This document shows, in pieces, positions 12,260 to 23,836 of a stretch of 64,000 bases of DNA. Both the position numbers and the translations under genes were made by a program. The DNA lies in contig JAJOZX010009051.1 of assembly GCA_023014485.1 (NCBI GenBank), positions 68,501-132,500 on the forward strand, given 5' to 3'. Position 1 is the stretch's first letter; each line of letters opens with the position of its first letter. The stretch comes from Bathynomus jamesi (taxonomy: Eukaryota > Arthropoda > Malacostraca > Isopoda > Cirolanidae). The notes beneath the pieces were generated by a model that saw only the letters and a program-made list of their open reading frames with translations, was not told the DNA's origin and ran no database searches.

Positions 12260-15200
12260 GTTAACCCCTCCGTCTATGGCCCTGGGGTTGTTCGGATCGA
12301 CGGGGGTTCTAGTTAGGAGGCATCAACGGATATTTCTTCTATAACATTCTAATTCTTTTCTGCCGGTCAAATGGTGGGTCGCCACTCTGTTAAACTCGGC
12401 TACAGACTCGCCAGACTGTTATGCTTCTTAAAGTATTCTTCTAATCTTGGTAGTAGGGTCGTCAAATGTTAATTCTTCTCGTTTCATAATACTCTGATAC
12501 TTTCTCTGATACTAAAAATTATCGACTTTTCTTTTATAACTTATCGACTTAACTAAGTTCTTGTGAAGAGAGCACGGCTCGAAGGGGAAAATAAAAAGTT
12601 TCTCTTACGGTAATTTACTTCTTAAAAATTTACAGTTAGTGCTCTGAATTTACAGGGGTAGAGGTTCGACCTCTTTCGACCATGGCTCAGGCCGGAATCT
12701 AAAAAAAGTTAAGGAGGCAAGGGGCCTCTGACCCCTCCTCGCAGCGAGGCTGCTAACAAAGGAGTCGTAATGAAGTACAGTAATGAAGTGCTCTGATGAA
12801 GTGCCGTTCATTTTACAAATACATGTATAATATAAACCTAAATGTTGGGGGACGGCAGGTGAAGGTTAAGTTCCCCCCTTTTAAACACATGATCAGATGT
12901 TTGAAAGATTCCAAATAAAAATTTAAAAAAATAAAAAAAAACTAATTTGTATTTTTCGCCTAGTCTACATTTATGAAGGCGATATAATTTCATAGTAGTA
13001 CATAAGTACAAATTGAGTACATGACTGAGTACGTATTAATTTTGGTTCATTACAATTACGATTACAACTACCAATTAATTCATATTCACTTATTGTTTAA
13101 TTACACTTCCATTTTAAAGTACATTCTTACATTACCGTATATATTAAATCATTACATTTAATTACAGTTTCAATGAAGTACATTACAAGTTATTATTAAT
13201 TACAGTTTCATTAAAGTACATTACGTTATATTAAATTAAAGTATTACAGTTAATTACAATTAAACAGTTACTCTAATTTTTTTTTTTTTTACAGTGTTTC
13301 ATATTAATAGACAATTAAGATGTTAGAAATATAATACAAAGTACATGGGCACATACGGTATGGATTTATATACAACATAATATGTTATAATATGTTATAA
13401 CATGTTATAAATTTGAAATCAGAGCGAGAGGAGATATTTTTATCTTTGAAGCGTTCAATTCTGTAATAGTTAGCGGAATTCGATAACTTAACTAAGCATT
13501 TTTGAGTTCAATGCGGGAGGTGGTATAATTAAAAATAAAAATGAAAAAAATAATACGAGAACGTATTTATGCGTTTTCGAACGAAGGCATGAAGTTTTGC
13601 GTTTCATAGATTGACACGAGTAAAAATGAATATTTAATAAAATTTACATAGGATAATGATCAAGTTAAATTAATGACGTATAGATGAATATGGTTGAATA
13701 ATAATATTTATACTACATAACACCACAACATTATTATTAAAGAATTTACCATACATTGAATACGGAAGATGTCCAAATACTAAGCACATGATTCAGTGCA
13801 CAAGGTATGAGAAACGTAAAAAGAATTGTTATTTTATGACGTCATAGTGTATAAGTCATTATTAGAAAAGATGAATTAGGGAAATACAGTAATGACTAAA
13901 GAAGTACAAATCGAAATTCTATCCAAAACTCGCTTAGGCGATTTTGGTTTCTCATGTAAAAATGAATATGGATTATTCATGGTTCATTTTTACAGTGTTT
14001 CCCCCTCTAAAATGGTATTAATACAATAATATAATACAATTAATACAATATAATACAATTGAGAAAATAACATCGTAACTAATTCAAGTTAGATGACGAA
14101 TTTTTTTCTTTTTTTTTCTTTTTTTATTACAATACAAATTTTATACAGAACGAGTTCGGGTAGTTGAGTACAATGCAGAGTAATCAAATTTTTAAAATGA
14201 CACTCGCTTAGAGGGCTATTATAAAATATAAATATTCAAAGATTAAAACTTTACTTTTATACAAACAGAATAAAGGATTAATACGTTAGTTTAGACAAAA
14301 AATTAAGGTAGACGAACAATGATATGGTTAAAAAAATTTTACAAAATTTTTATTTTTCTGTAGGAAAAATTGCATACAAAATGAATAGGTAAAAGGGAAA
14401 AATATAAATTTTAAAGTTCATGGATTTTTCAAGGTTACCATGATAGTACAATTCATAAACTAATTTTTATTGACTATTGTAGGTAAAAAATAGAATTACG
14501 TAATGGATGATGTATAGACCTGTGGTCTAGTGTGTATTTTTGTGTACTAGGTACAAAGTGTGTATCTTACAATTTCGAGGGACAGATTAGCCGATAGGAT
14601 TGTTAAATTAACTAAATAAATGCATGAGCAAGATATATTAGAAAGCAAAAATGATTAAGATTAAATTACATAGTTAGCACTTACGCGCAATGAAATAGTT
14701 TATTGTGTTATCCAATGATTTTAGCATAAGGTTTGTATATATATATATAGTGTGCATACATGCATTTTTATTGACTGTTGTAGGTACAAATCGAATTACG
14801 TAGTGGATGATGTATAGACCTGTGGTCAAATGTGTATTTATGTTTACTGGGTACAAAGTGTGTATCTTATAATTTCGAGAGACAGTTTAGCTGAGAGGAT
14901 TGTTAAATTAACTGAATAAATGCATGAGCGAGAATTTATATATAGTAAGCAATAATTATGATGTATTATAATGATGATGTTTGCATACGAGTTTTAATGC
15001 AAAAGTGACTGGAGGGAATATGTGTCAAAAGTAATAAAATTCAATTAGGATTATAGATTTTACATAATCAGTTACACTTATAAGGTAATTAAAAAAAACG
15101 TACTTAGAGGACCTTACAATTAATGAAAGTAAATCTAGCGGAATTAAAAATTAAATTTTGAAGATGGAATTAAATTCGACTAGTAACATTCCTAGCTATA

Positions 15201-16071
15201 TATGAACTATATAACCATTAACATTAACCAGAAGTATCGGTACGATAATTGAATTAAGAAAATTAAGAATACAAATTAAAAATATAAATCAATTATGCAT
15301 TTCAATGAGCTAAACATAATTTTATAATATTCTAAAAAATATAAAAAACACAACTTAACATAAATTGAGGTTATGTTCCATCGTACCAAAGAGGAATTAA
15401 CCATGGTTGAACCATTTCTATGGTTGACACAGTTCAACTGGGGTTGGGGGTGTTAAAATAATATAAAATAAAAATACAAAGTTTGGAGTACTACATTCGG
15501 GGGAATTGAGTGACTAAGCGGGAGTATAAGTCTGAAATTGACAAAACGTCTTTCGTGAGCACTTTGCTCTTTAAAAAAAGATTGCTTGTCACACTACTTA
15601 GAACAAAAATTAAGAGAGTTCAAACAAAACGGGGGAACGGCATGTTCCTCCTTATAGTAATTAATTTAAAAAGGAGTCATTGGGACAAGATCGATTAATT
15701 AATTATTACACAACTATTATTATCACATATACATTACAATGATTATCAAAGTCATTACAAACAATTGTAAAAACTGTTTTGGTTACAAACAACAAAATGT
15801 CATTTTACCTATATATTTATATACGCAACAATGGCATGAAAAAGAAGACAAATCGGTCAATTTCCTTCTTACAAACAAGTAAAAAGGTTAAACTAAAGAC
15901 GCAAACCGGTCAATTCAGGTTGAATTTAATTCTCTTTTACAACAAAAAAAAAGGTTGAATTAAATTCTATTAAACAACAAAAAAAAAGGTTGAATTAAAT
16001 TCTTAAATTACATTTTCTTAAATTAAATTCTCTTAAATTACAAAGAAAAAGTTGAATTCAATTGACTGCAT

Positions 16072-16455
16072 TGAAATGACTGGGGACTCGAAATAAAAAT
16101 GACTGGGGACTCGAAATAAAAATGACTAGGGACTCGAAATAAAAATGACTAGGGACTCGAAATAAAAATGACTAGGGACTCGTAATAAAAATGACTAGGG
16201 ACTCGAAATAAAAATGACTAAGGACTCGAAATAAAAATGACTTGGGACTCGAAATAAAAATGACTTGGGACTCGAAATAAAAATGACTTGGGACTCGAAA
16301 TAAAAATGACTTGGGACTCGAAATAAAAATGACTTGGGACTCGAAATAAAAATGACTTGGGACTCGAAATAAAAATGACTTGGGACTCGAAATAAAAATG
16401 ACTTGGGACTCGAAATAAAAATGACTTGGGACTCGAAATAAAAATGACTTGGGAC
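16072..16455. repeat. Tandem 23-bp repeat (GGGACTCGAAATAAAAATGACT)
   Basis: About 16-17 units containing CTCGAAATAAAAATGAC. The first units read GACTGGGG or GACTAGGG and later ones GACTTGGG, so variants are clustered as expected for local amplification. Shorter versions lie at 20,072-20,200 and 23,837-23,960. Confidence 0.9.
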
Positions 16456-16462
16456 TTAAAAA

Positions 16463-17175
16463 CTGACTTGGAACTGTCTGACTTGAACTCTATCAAGTAT
16501 CTTTAAACTGTCTGACTTGAACTCTATCAAGTATCTTTAAACTAACTTGAACTCTATCAAGTATCATGAAACTAACTTGAACTCTATCAAGTATTTTGAA
16601 ACTAACTTGAACTCTATCAAGTATCTTGAAACTAACTTGAACTCTATCAAGTATCTTGAAACTAACTTGAACTCTATCAAGTATCTTGAAACTAATTTGA
16701 ACTCTATCAAGTATCTTGAAACTAACTTGAACTCTATCAAGTATCTTGAAACTAACTTGAACTCAATCAAGTATCTTGAAACTAACTTGAACTCTATCAA
16801 GTATCTTGAAACTAACTTGAACTCTATCAAGTATCTTGAAACTAACTTGATCTCTATCAAGTATCTTGAAACTAACTTGAACTCTATCAAGTATCTTGAA
16901 ACTAACTTGAACTCTTATGAAGTATCTTGAAACTAACTTGAACTCTTATCAAGTATCTTGAAACTAACTTGAACTCTTATCAAGTATCTTGAAACTAACT
17001 TGAACTCTTATCAAGTATCTTGAAACTAACTTGAACTCTTATCAAGTATCTTGAAACTAACTTGAACTCTTATCAAGTATCTTGAAACTAACTTGAACTC
17101 TTATCAAGTATCTTCAAACTAACTTGAAACTGTTGTCAAGTATCTTCAAACTAACTTGAAACTGATCTCAAGTAT
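16463..17175. repeat. Tandem 30-31 bp repeat (CTATCAAGTATCTTGAAAC)
   Basis: More than 20 head-to-tail units whose core is CTATCAAGTATCTTGAAAC. The left part has 30-bp units (ACTCTATC) and the right part 31-bp units (ACTCTTATC). The 30-bp part stays open on both strands, giving long repetitive translations that I do not regard as genes. Homologous arrays are at 20,215-20,990, 23,985-24,740 and, reversed, 33,124-33,545. Confidence 0.92.
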
Positions 17176-17354
17176 CTCTATAAACTCTCTGTAAACTCTC
17201 TCTTTCTTAATTTGCAAGTCAATTCAATTCAATAATTTGAAAAAAATTGCAAACAAAAATAAAAAATGTAAACAACATTTCACTCTAATGTACGCGAAGG
17301 TACTGTACTATTATGTTTGGTATATAAAATAAAATTATTCTATACTGAATATAA

Positions 17355-17700
17355 CAGTGAAAATAACTCTGCGGCAATTAACGCTGCGGCAATTAACGCT
17401 GCGGCAATTAACGCTGCGGCAATTAACGCTGCGGCAATTAACGCTGCGGCAATTAACTCTGCGGCAATTAACTCTGCGGCAATTAACTCTGCGGCAATTA
17501 ACTCTCTTGAAATTAACTCTCTTGAAATTAACTCTCTTGAAATTAACTCTCTTGAAATTAACTCTCTTGAAATTAACTCTTGAAATTAACTCTCTTGAAA
17601 TCAACTCTCTGGAAATTAACTCTCTGGAAATTAACTCTCTTGAAATTAACTCTTGAAATTAACTCTCTTGAAATTAACTCTTTCTGTTACTTTTAACTTG
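17355..17700. repeat. Tandem 15-bp repeat with GCGGCAATT to TTGAAATT transition
   Basis: Units read AACGCTGCGGCAATT first, then AACTCTGCGGCAATT, then AACTCTCTTGAAATT. The variants are in blocks in the same order in the sister copies at 21,192-21,425 and 24,940-25,170. This order shows that the array existed before the 3.76-kb segment was duplicated. Confidence 0.9.
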
Positions 17701-18582
17701 TGTTACTTTTAACTTGTGTTACTTTTAACTTCTGTGAAAATTACTGTTTCACTAAAAAAAAATGTATCACTGGTGTTTGAAGTGTTCACTGTGTTTTGTG
17801 TTAATTTTGGCTCAATACTAAATATTAACTGTTAATAATACTGACTTTCCAAATGTTTACAAATTTCTTAAAAAAACCAACTCTGTACTTAACAAAATTT
17901 TCTATGGCGAAATCCTCAGAGACGTGTACTGAAGACGTCTTGCTGGCTACTTCTTCTTGGATGAAAATTAGGCGTGGGGAACTTGGATTTGTGACACACC
18001 GGTTCAAGGGTGGATGTTACGAACAAGAAGTCGTGACACGCCGGTCAAATGGTTTTATCCTGATGCAGGGTAATTTCTATCTTGGCCAAAGAGTGGCCAC
18101 TTGTTAAAATCCTCTTCTTAAAATCTTCTTCTTATCCTGGGGCACTAGTTATTTTATCCTGGGGCAGGGTCGCCAGTTTGTTATCTTCCTTCTTCTGTGT
18201 GTTTATGGGGTGTCTCGTATCGACGAGGCGTTCTTGTTTAGAGAGGCAGCAACGGATATTTCTTCTATAACATTCTAATTCTTTTCCGCCGGTCAAATGG
18301 TGGGTCGCCACTCTGTTAAACTCTTGGCTACAGAACCGCCAGACTGTTATGCTTCTTAAAATATTCTTCTAATCTTGGTAGTAGGGTCGCCAAATGTTAA
18401 TTCTTCTCGTTTCATAATACTCTGATGCGTTCTCTGATACTAAAAATTATCGACTTTTCTTTTATAACTTATCGACTTAACTAAGTTCTTCTGAAGAGAC
18501 CACGACTCGAAGGGAAAAATAAAAAGTTTCTCTTACCGTAATTTACTTCTTAAAAATTTACACTTAGTGCTCTGAATTTACA

Positions 18583-18680
18583 GGGGTAGAGGTTCGACCT
18601 CTTTCGACCATGGCTCAGGCCGGAATCTAAAAAAGTTAAGGAGGCAAGGGGCCTCTGCCCCCTCCTCGCAGCGAGGCTGC
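18583..18680 (+). other. Conserved GC-rich island with nested hairpins (representative copy)
   Basis: This island stands out in AT-rich surroundings. It has GAGGTTCGACCTC (5-bp stem, TCG loop), then CATGGCTCAGGCCGG, a GGGGCC/GGCCCC-type stretch, and CCTCGCAGCGAGG (6-bp stem, one-base centre). It recurs in almost every alpha: about 3,860-3,990 (reverse), 10,240-10,340, 12,650-12,760, 22,360-22,460, 26,090-26,190, 36,660-36,770 (reverse), 39,710-39,810 and 44,660-44,755. The function is unknown. Confidence 0.6.
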
Positions 18681-19912
18681 TAACAAAGGAGTCGTAATGA
18701 AGTGCCGTAATGAAGTGCTATAATGAAGTGCCGTTCATTTTACAAATACATGTATAATATAAACCTAAATGTTGGGGGACGGCAGTTGAAGGTTAAGTTC
18801 CCCCCTTTTAAACACATGATCAGATGTTTGAAAGATTCCAAATAAAAATTTAAAAAAATAAAAAAAAACTAATTTGTATTTTTCGCCGAGTCTACATTTA
18901 TGAAGGCGATATAATTTCATAGTAGTACATAAGTACAAATTGAGTACATGACTGAGTACGTATTAATTTTGGTTCATTACAATTACGATTACAATTACCA
19001 ATTAATTCATATTCACTTATTGTTTAATTACACTTCCATTTTAAAGTACATTCTTACATTACCGTATATATTAAATCATTACATTTAATTACAGTTTCAA
19101 TGAAGTACATTACAAGTTATTATTAATTACAGTTTCATTAAAGTACATTGCGTTATATTAAATTAAAGTATTACAGTTAATTACAATTAAACAGTTACTA
19201 TAACTTTTTTTTTTTCAGTTTCATATTAATAGACAATGAGATGTTAGAAATATAATACAAAGTACATGGGCACATACGGTATGGATTTATATACAACAAA
19301 TATGTTATAATATGTTATAACATGTTTAAAATTTGAAATCAGAGCGAGAGGAGATATTTTTATCTTTGAAGCGTTCAATTCTGCAATAGTTAGCGGAATT
19401 CGATAACTTAACTAAGCATTTTTGAGTTCAATGCGGGAGGTGGTATAATTAAAAATAAAAATGAAAAAAATAATACGAGAACGTATTTATGCGTTTTCGA
19501 ACGAATGCATGAAGTTTTGCGTTTCATAGATTGACACGAGTAAAAATGAATATTCAATAAAATTTACATAGGATAATGATCAAGGAAAATTAATGACGTA
19601 TAGATGAATATGGTTGAATAATAATATTTATACTACATAACACCACAACATTATTATTAAAGAATTTACCATACATTGAATACGAAAGATGTCCAAATAC
19701 TAAGCACTTGATTCAGTGTACAATGTATGGGAAACGTAAAGAGAATCAAGTTATTTTATGACGTCAGAGTGTGTCATTATTAGAAAAGATGAATTAGGGA
19801 AATACAGTAATGACTAAAGAAGTACAAATCGAAATTCTATCCAAAACTCGCTTAGGCGATTTTGGTTTCTCATGTAAAAATGAATATGGATTATTCATTG
19901 TTCGTTTTTACA

Positions 19913-19940
19913 TATATATATATATATATTTCATATATAT

Positions 19941-20002
<62 letters not shown>

Positions 20003-20071
20003 TATATATATAGATATATATATATTTCATATATATATAGATATACATATATATATATTTCATATATATAT
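19913..20071. repeat. (AT)n array replacing the first part of beta
   Basis: The array starts after the hairpin foot GTTTTTACA and ends at the 23-bp repeat ACTTGGGACTCG. In the uninterrupted monomer those two points (13,994 and about 16,240) are 2.25 kb apart, so the AT array stands in place of deleted beta sequence. The interruption motif is TTTCATAT throughout. Confidence 0.93.
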
Positions 20072-20214
20072 TACTTGGGACTCGAAATAAAAATGACTTG
20101 GGACTCGAAATAAAAATGACTTGGGACTCGAAATAAAAATGACTTGGGAGTCGAAATAAAAATGACTTGGGACTCGAAATAAAAATGACTTGGGACTTAA
20201 AAACTGACTTGGAA

Positions 20215-20990
20215 CTGTCTGACTTGAACTCTATCAAGTATCTTTAAATTGTCTGACTTGAACTCTATCAAGTATCTTTAAACTAACTTGAACTCTATCA
20301 AGTATCTTGAAACTAACTTGAACTCTATCAAGTATCTTGAAACTAACTTGAACTCTATCAAGTATCTTGAAACTAACTTGATCTCTATCAAGTATCTTGA
20401 AACTAATTTGAACTCTATCAAGTACCTTGAAACTAACTTAAACTCTTTCAAGTATCTTGAAACTAACTTGAACTCTATCAAGTATCTTGAAACTAACTTG
20501 AACTCTATCAAGTATCTTGAAACTAACTTGAACTCTATCAAGTATCTTGAAACTAACTTGAACTCTATCAAGTATCTTGAAACTAACTTGAACTCTATCA
20601 AGTATCTTGAAACTAACTTGAACTCCTATCAAGTATCTTGAAACTAACTTGAACTCATCAAGTATCTTGAAACTAACTTGAACTCTTATCAAGTATCTTG
20701 AAACTAACTTGAACTCTTCAAGTATCTTGAAACTAACTTGATCTCTATCAAGTATCTTGAAACTAACTTGAACTCTATCAAGTATCTTGAAACTAACTTG
20801 AACTCTTATCAAGTATCTTGAAACTAACTTGAACTCTTATCAAGTATCTTGAAACTAACTTGAACTCTTATCAAGTATCTTGAAACTAACTTGAACTCTT
20901 ATCAAGTATCTTGAAACTAACTTGAACTCTTATCAAGTATCTTCAAACTAACTTGAAAATGTTCTCAAGTATCTTCAAACTAACTTGAAA
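20215..20990. repeat. Tandem 30-31 bp repeat, second copy
   Basis: Same unit (CTATCAAGTATCTTGAAAC core) and same order of variants as at 16,463-17,175, including a ACTTAAACTCTTTC variant shared with the third copy at about 24,200. Confidence 0.9.
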
Positions 20991-21191
20991 CTGATCTCAA
21001 GTAACTCTATAAACTCTCTGTAAACTCTCTCTTTCTTAATTTGCAAGTCAATTCAATTCAATAATTTGAAAAAAATTGCAAACAAAAATAAAAAATGTAA
21101 ACAACATTTCACTCTAATGTACGCGAAGGTACTGTACTATTATGTTTGGTACATAAAATAAAATTATTCTATACTGAATATAACAGTGAAA

Positions 21192-21510
21192 ATAACTCTG
21201 CGGCAATTAACGCTGCGGCAATTAACGCTGCGGCAATTAACGCTGCGGCAATTAACGCTGCGGCAATTAACGCTGCGGCAATTAACTCTGCGGCAATTAA
21301 CTCTGCGGCAATTAACTCTGCCGCAATTAACTCTCTTGAAATTAACTCTCTTGAAATTAACTCTCTTGAAATTAACTCTCTTGAAATTAACTCTCTTGAA
21401 ATTAACTCTCTTGAAATTAACTCTTTCTGTTACTTTTAACTTCTGTTACTTTTAACTTCTGTTACTTTTAACTTCTGTTACTTTTAACTTCTGTTACTTT
21501 TAACTTCTGT
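21192..21510. repeat. Tandem 15-bp repeat, second copy
   Basis: CTGCGGCAATTAACG units, then CTCTTGAAATTAA units, then CTGTTACTTTTAACTT units. The order is the same as at 17,355. Confidence 0.9.
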
Positions 21511-23675
21511 GACAATTACTGTTTCACTAAAAAAAAATGTATCACTGGTGTTTGAAGTGTTCACTGTGTTTTGTGTTAATTTTGGCTCAATACTAAATAT
21601 TAACTGTTAATAATACTGACTTTCCAAATCTTTACAAATTTCTTAAAAAAAACCAACTCTGTACTTAACAAAATTTTCTATGGCGAAATCCTCAGAGACG
21701 TGTCCTGAAGACGTCTTGCTGGCTACTTCTTCTTGGATGAAAACTAGGCGTGGGGAACTTGGAGTTGTGACACACCGGTTCAAGGGTGGATGTTACGAAC
21801 AAGAAGTCGTGACACGCCGGTCAAATGGTTTTATCCTGATGCAGGGTAATTTCTATCTTGGCCAAAGAGTGGCCACTTGTTAAAATCCTCTTCTTAAAAC
21901 CTTCTTCTTATCCTGGGGCACTAGTTATTTTATCCTGGGGCAGGGTCGCCAGTTTGTTATCTTCCTTCTTCTGTGTGTTTATGGGGTGTGTCGTATCGAC
22001 GAGGCGTTCTTGTTTAGAGAGGCAGCAACGGATATTTCTTCTATAACATTCTAATTCTTTTCCGCCGGTCAAATGGTGGGTCGCCACTCTGTTAAACTCT
22101 TGGCTACAGAACCGCCAGACTGTTATGCTTCTTAAAATATTCTTCTAATCTTGGTAGTAGGGTCGCCAAATGTTAATTCTTCTCGTTTCATAATACTCTG
22201 ATGCGTTCTCTGATACTAAAAATTATCGACTTTTCTTTTATAACTTATCGACTTAACTAAGTTCTTCTGAAGAGACCACGACTCGAAGGGAAAAATAAAA
22301 AGTTTCTCTTACCGTAATTTACTTCTTAAAAATTTACACTTAGTGCTCTGAATTTACAGGGGTAGAGGTTCGACCTCTTTCGACCATGGCTCAGGCCGGA
22401 ATCTAAAAAAAGTTAAGGAGGCAAGGGGCCTCTGCCCCCTCCTCGCAGCGAGGCTGCTAACAAAGGAGTCGTAATGAAGTGCCGTAATGAAGTGCTATAA
22501 TGAGTGCCGTTCATTTCAAATACATGTATAATATAAACCTAAATGTTGGGGGACGGCAGTGAAGGTTAAGTTCCCCCTTTTAAACACATGATCAGATGTT
22601 TGAAAGATTCCAATAAATTTAAAAAAAATAAAAAAACTAATTTGTATTTTTCGCCGAGTCTACATTTATGAAGGCGATATAATTTCATAGTAGTACATAA
22701 GTACAATTGAGTACATGATGAGTACGTATTAATTTTGGTTCATTACAATTACGATTACAATTACAATTAATTCATATTCACTTATTGTTTAATTACACTT
22801 CCATTTTAAAGTACATTCTTACATTACCGTATATATTAAATCATTACATTTAATTACAGTTTCAATGAAGTACATTACAAGTTATTATTAATTACAGTTT
22901 CATTAAAGTACATTGCGTTATATTAAATTAAAGTATTACAGTTAATTACAATTAAACAGTTACTATAACTTTTTTTTTTTTACAGTTTCATATTAATAGA
23001 CAATGAAGATGTTAGAAATATAATACAAAGTACATGGGCACATACGGTATGGATTTATATACAACATAATATGTTATAATATGTTATAACATGTTATAAA
23101 TTTGAAATCAGAGCGAGAGGAGATATTTTTATCTTTGAAGCGTTCAATTCTGCAATAGTTGCGGAATTCGATAACTTAACTAAGCATTTTTGAGTTCAAT
23201 GCGGGAGGTGGTATAATTAAAAATAAAAATGAAAAAAAATAATACGAGAACGTATTTATGCGTTTCGAACGATGCATGAAGTTTTGCGTTCATAGATTGA
23301 CACGAGTAAAAATGAATATTCAATAAAATTTACATAGGATAATGATCAAGGAAAATTAATGACGTATAGATGAATATGGTTGAATAATAATATTTATACT
23401 ACATAACACCACAACATTATTATTAAAGAATTTACCATACATTGAATACGAAAGATGTCCAAATACTAAGCACTTGATTCAGTGTACAATGTATGGGAAA
23501 CGTAAAGAGAATCAAGTTATTTTATGACGTCAGAGTGTGTCATTATTAGAAAAGATGAATTAGGGAAATACAGTAATGACTAAAGAAGTACAAATCGAAA
23601 TTCTATCCAAAACTCGCTTAGGCGATTTTGGTTTCTCATGTAAAAATGAATATGGATTATTCATTGTTTTTTTAC

Positions 23676-23704
23676 ATATATATATATATATTTCATATAT
23701 ATAT

Positions 23705-23765
<61 letters not shown>

Positions 23766-23836
23766 CATATATATATATATATATATTTCATATTATATAT
23801 AGATATATCATATATATATATTTCATATATATATAT
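23676..23836. repeat. (AT)n array, second copy of the beta replacement
   Basis: Same two junctions as the array at 19,913-20,071 (hairpin foot on the left, 23-bp repeat on the right) and the same TTTCATAT polarity. The replacement therefore happened once and was then duplicated. Confidence 0.93.

Larger units (their letters stand above)
12260..19912 (+). repeat. Macro-repeat block 2b (forward): alpha, beta with expanded arrays, alpha
   Basis: Alpha runs from GTTAACCCC at 12,260 to the hairpin foot at 13,994 (TTCATTTTTACA). Here it is followed directly by GTGTTTCCCC, the beta start, without an AT array. Beta (13,995-18,177) contains three greatly expanded tandem arrays. A second alpha, starting with a diverged GTTTGTTATCTTCC instead of GTTAACC, runs from about 18,178 to 19,912. 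I see no gene. Confidence 0.8.
20072..23675 (+). repeat. Macro-repeat block 2c (forward), second 3.76-kb copy
   Basis: Shortened beta (23-bp, 30-bp and 15-bp arrays, then the CAGAGACGTGTCCTGAAG and CAGGGTCGCC segments), then alpha from about 21,956 to the hairpin foot at 23,675. It matches 16.1-19.9 kb and 23.8-27.4 kb almost base for base. From about 22,500 to 23,300 single-base losses relative to the first copy become frequent. Confidence 0.85.

Noticed and set aside
12260..12300. TTAACCCC at alpha starts as telomeric repeat
   Set aside because: It occurs once per monomer and not in tandem; it is not a TTAGG or TTAGGG array.
16547..16930. Repetitive 107-127-codon frames over the 30-bp arrays
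   Set aside because: The unit length is a multiple of three, so both strands stay open by arithmetic. The frame breaks as soon as units become 31 bp long.
21680..21883. A 67-codon frame (MAKSSETC... to ...QRVATC) shared by copies at 17.9 and 21.7 kb
   Set aside because: The two copies differ at three codons, all changing the residue and none silent. Other copies (9.2, 25.4 and 44.2 kb) are broken. There is no sign of protein-level constraint.
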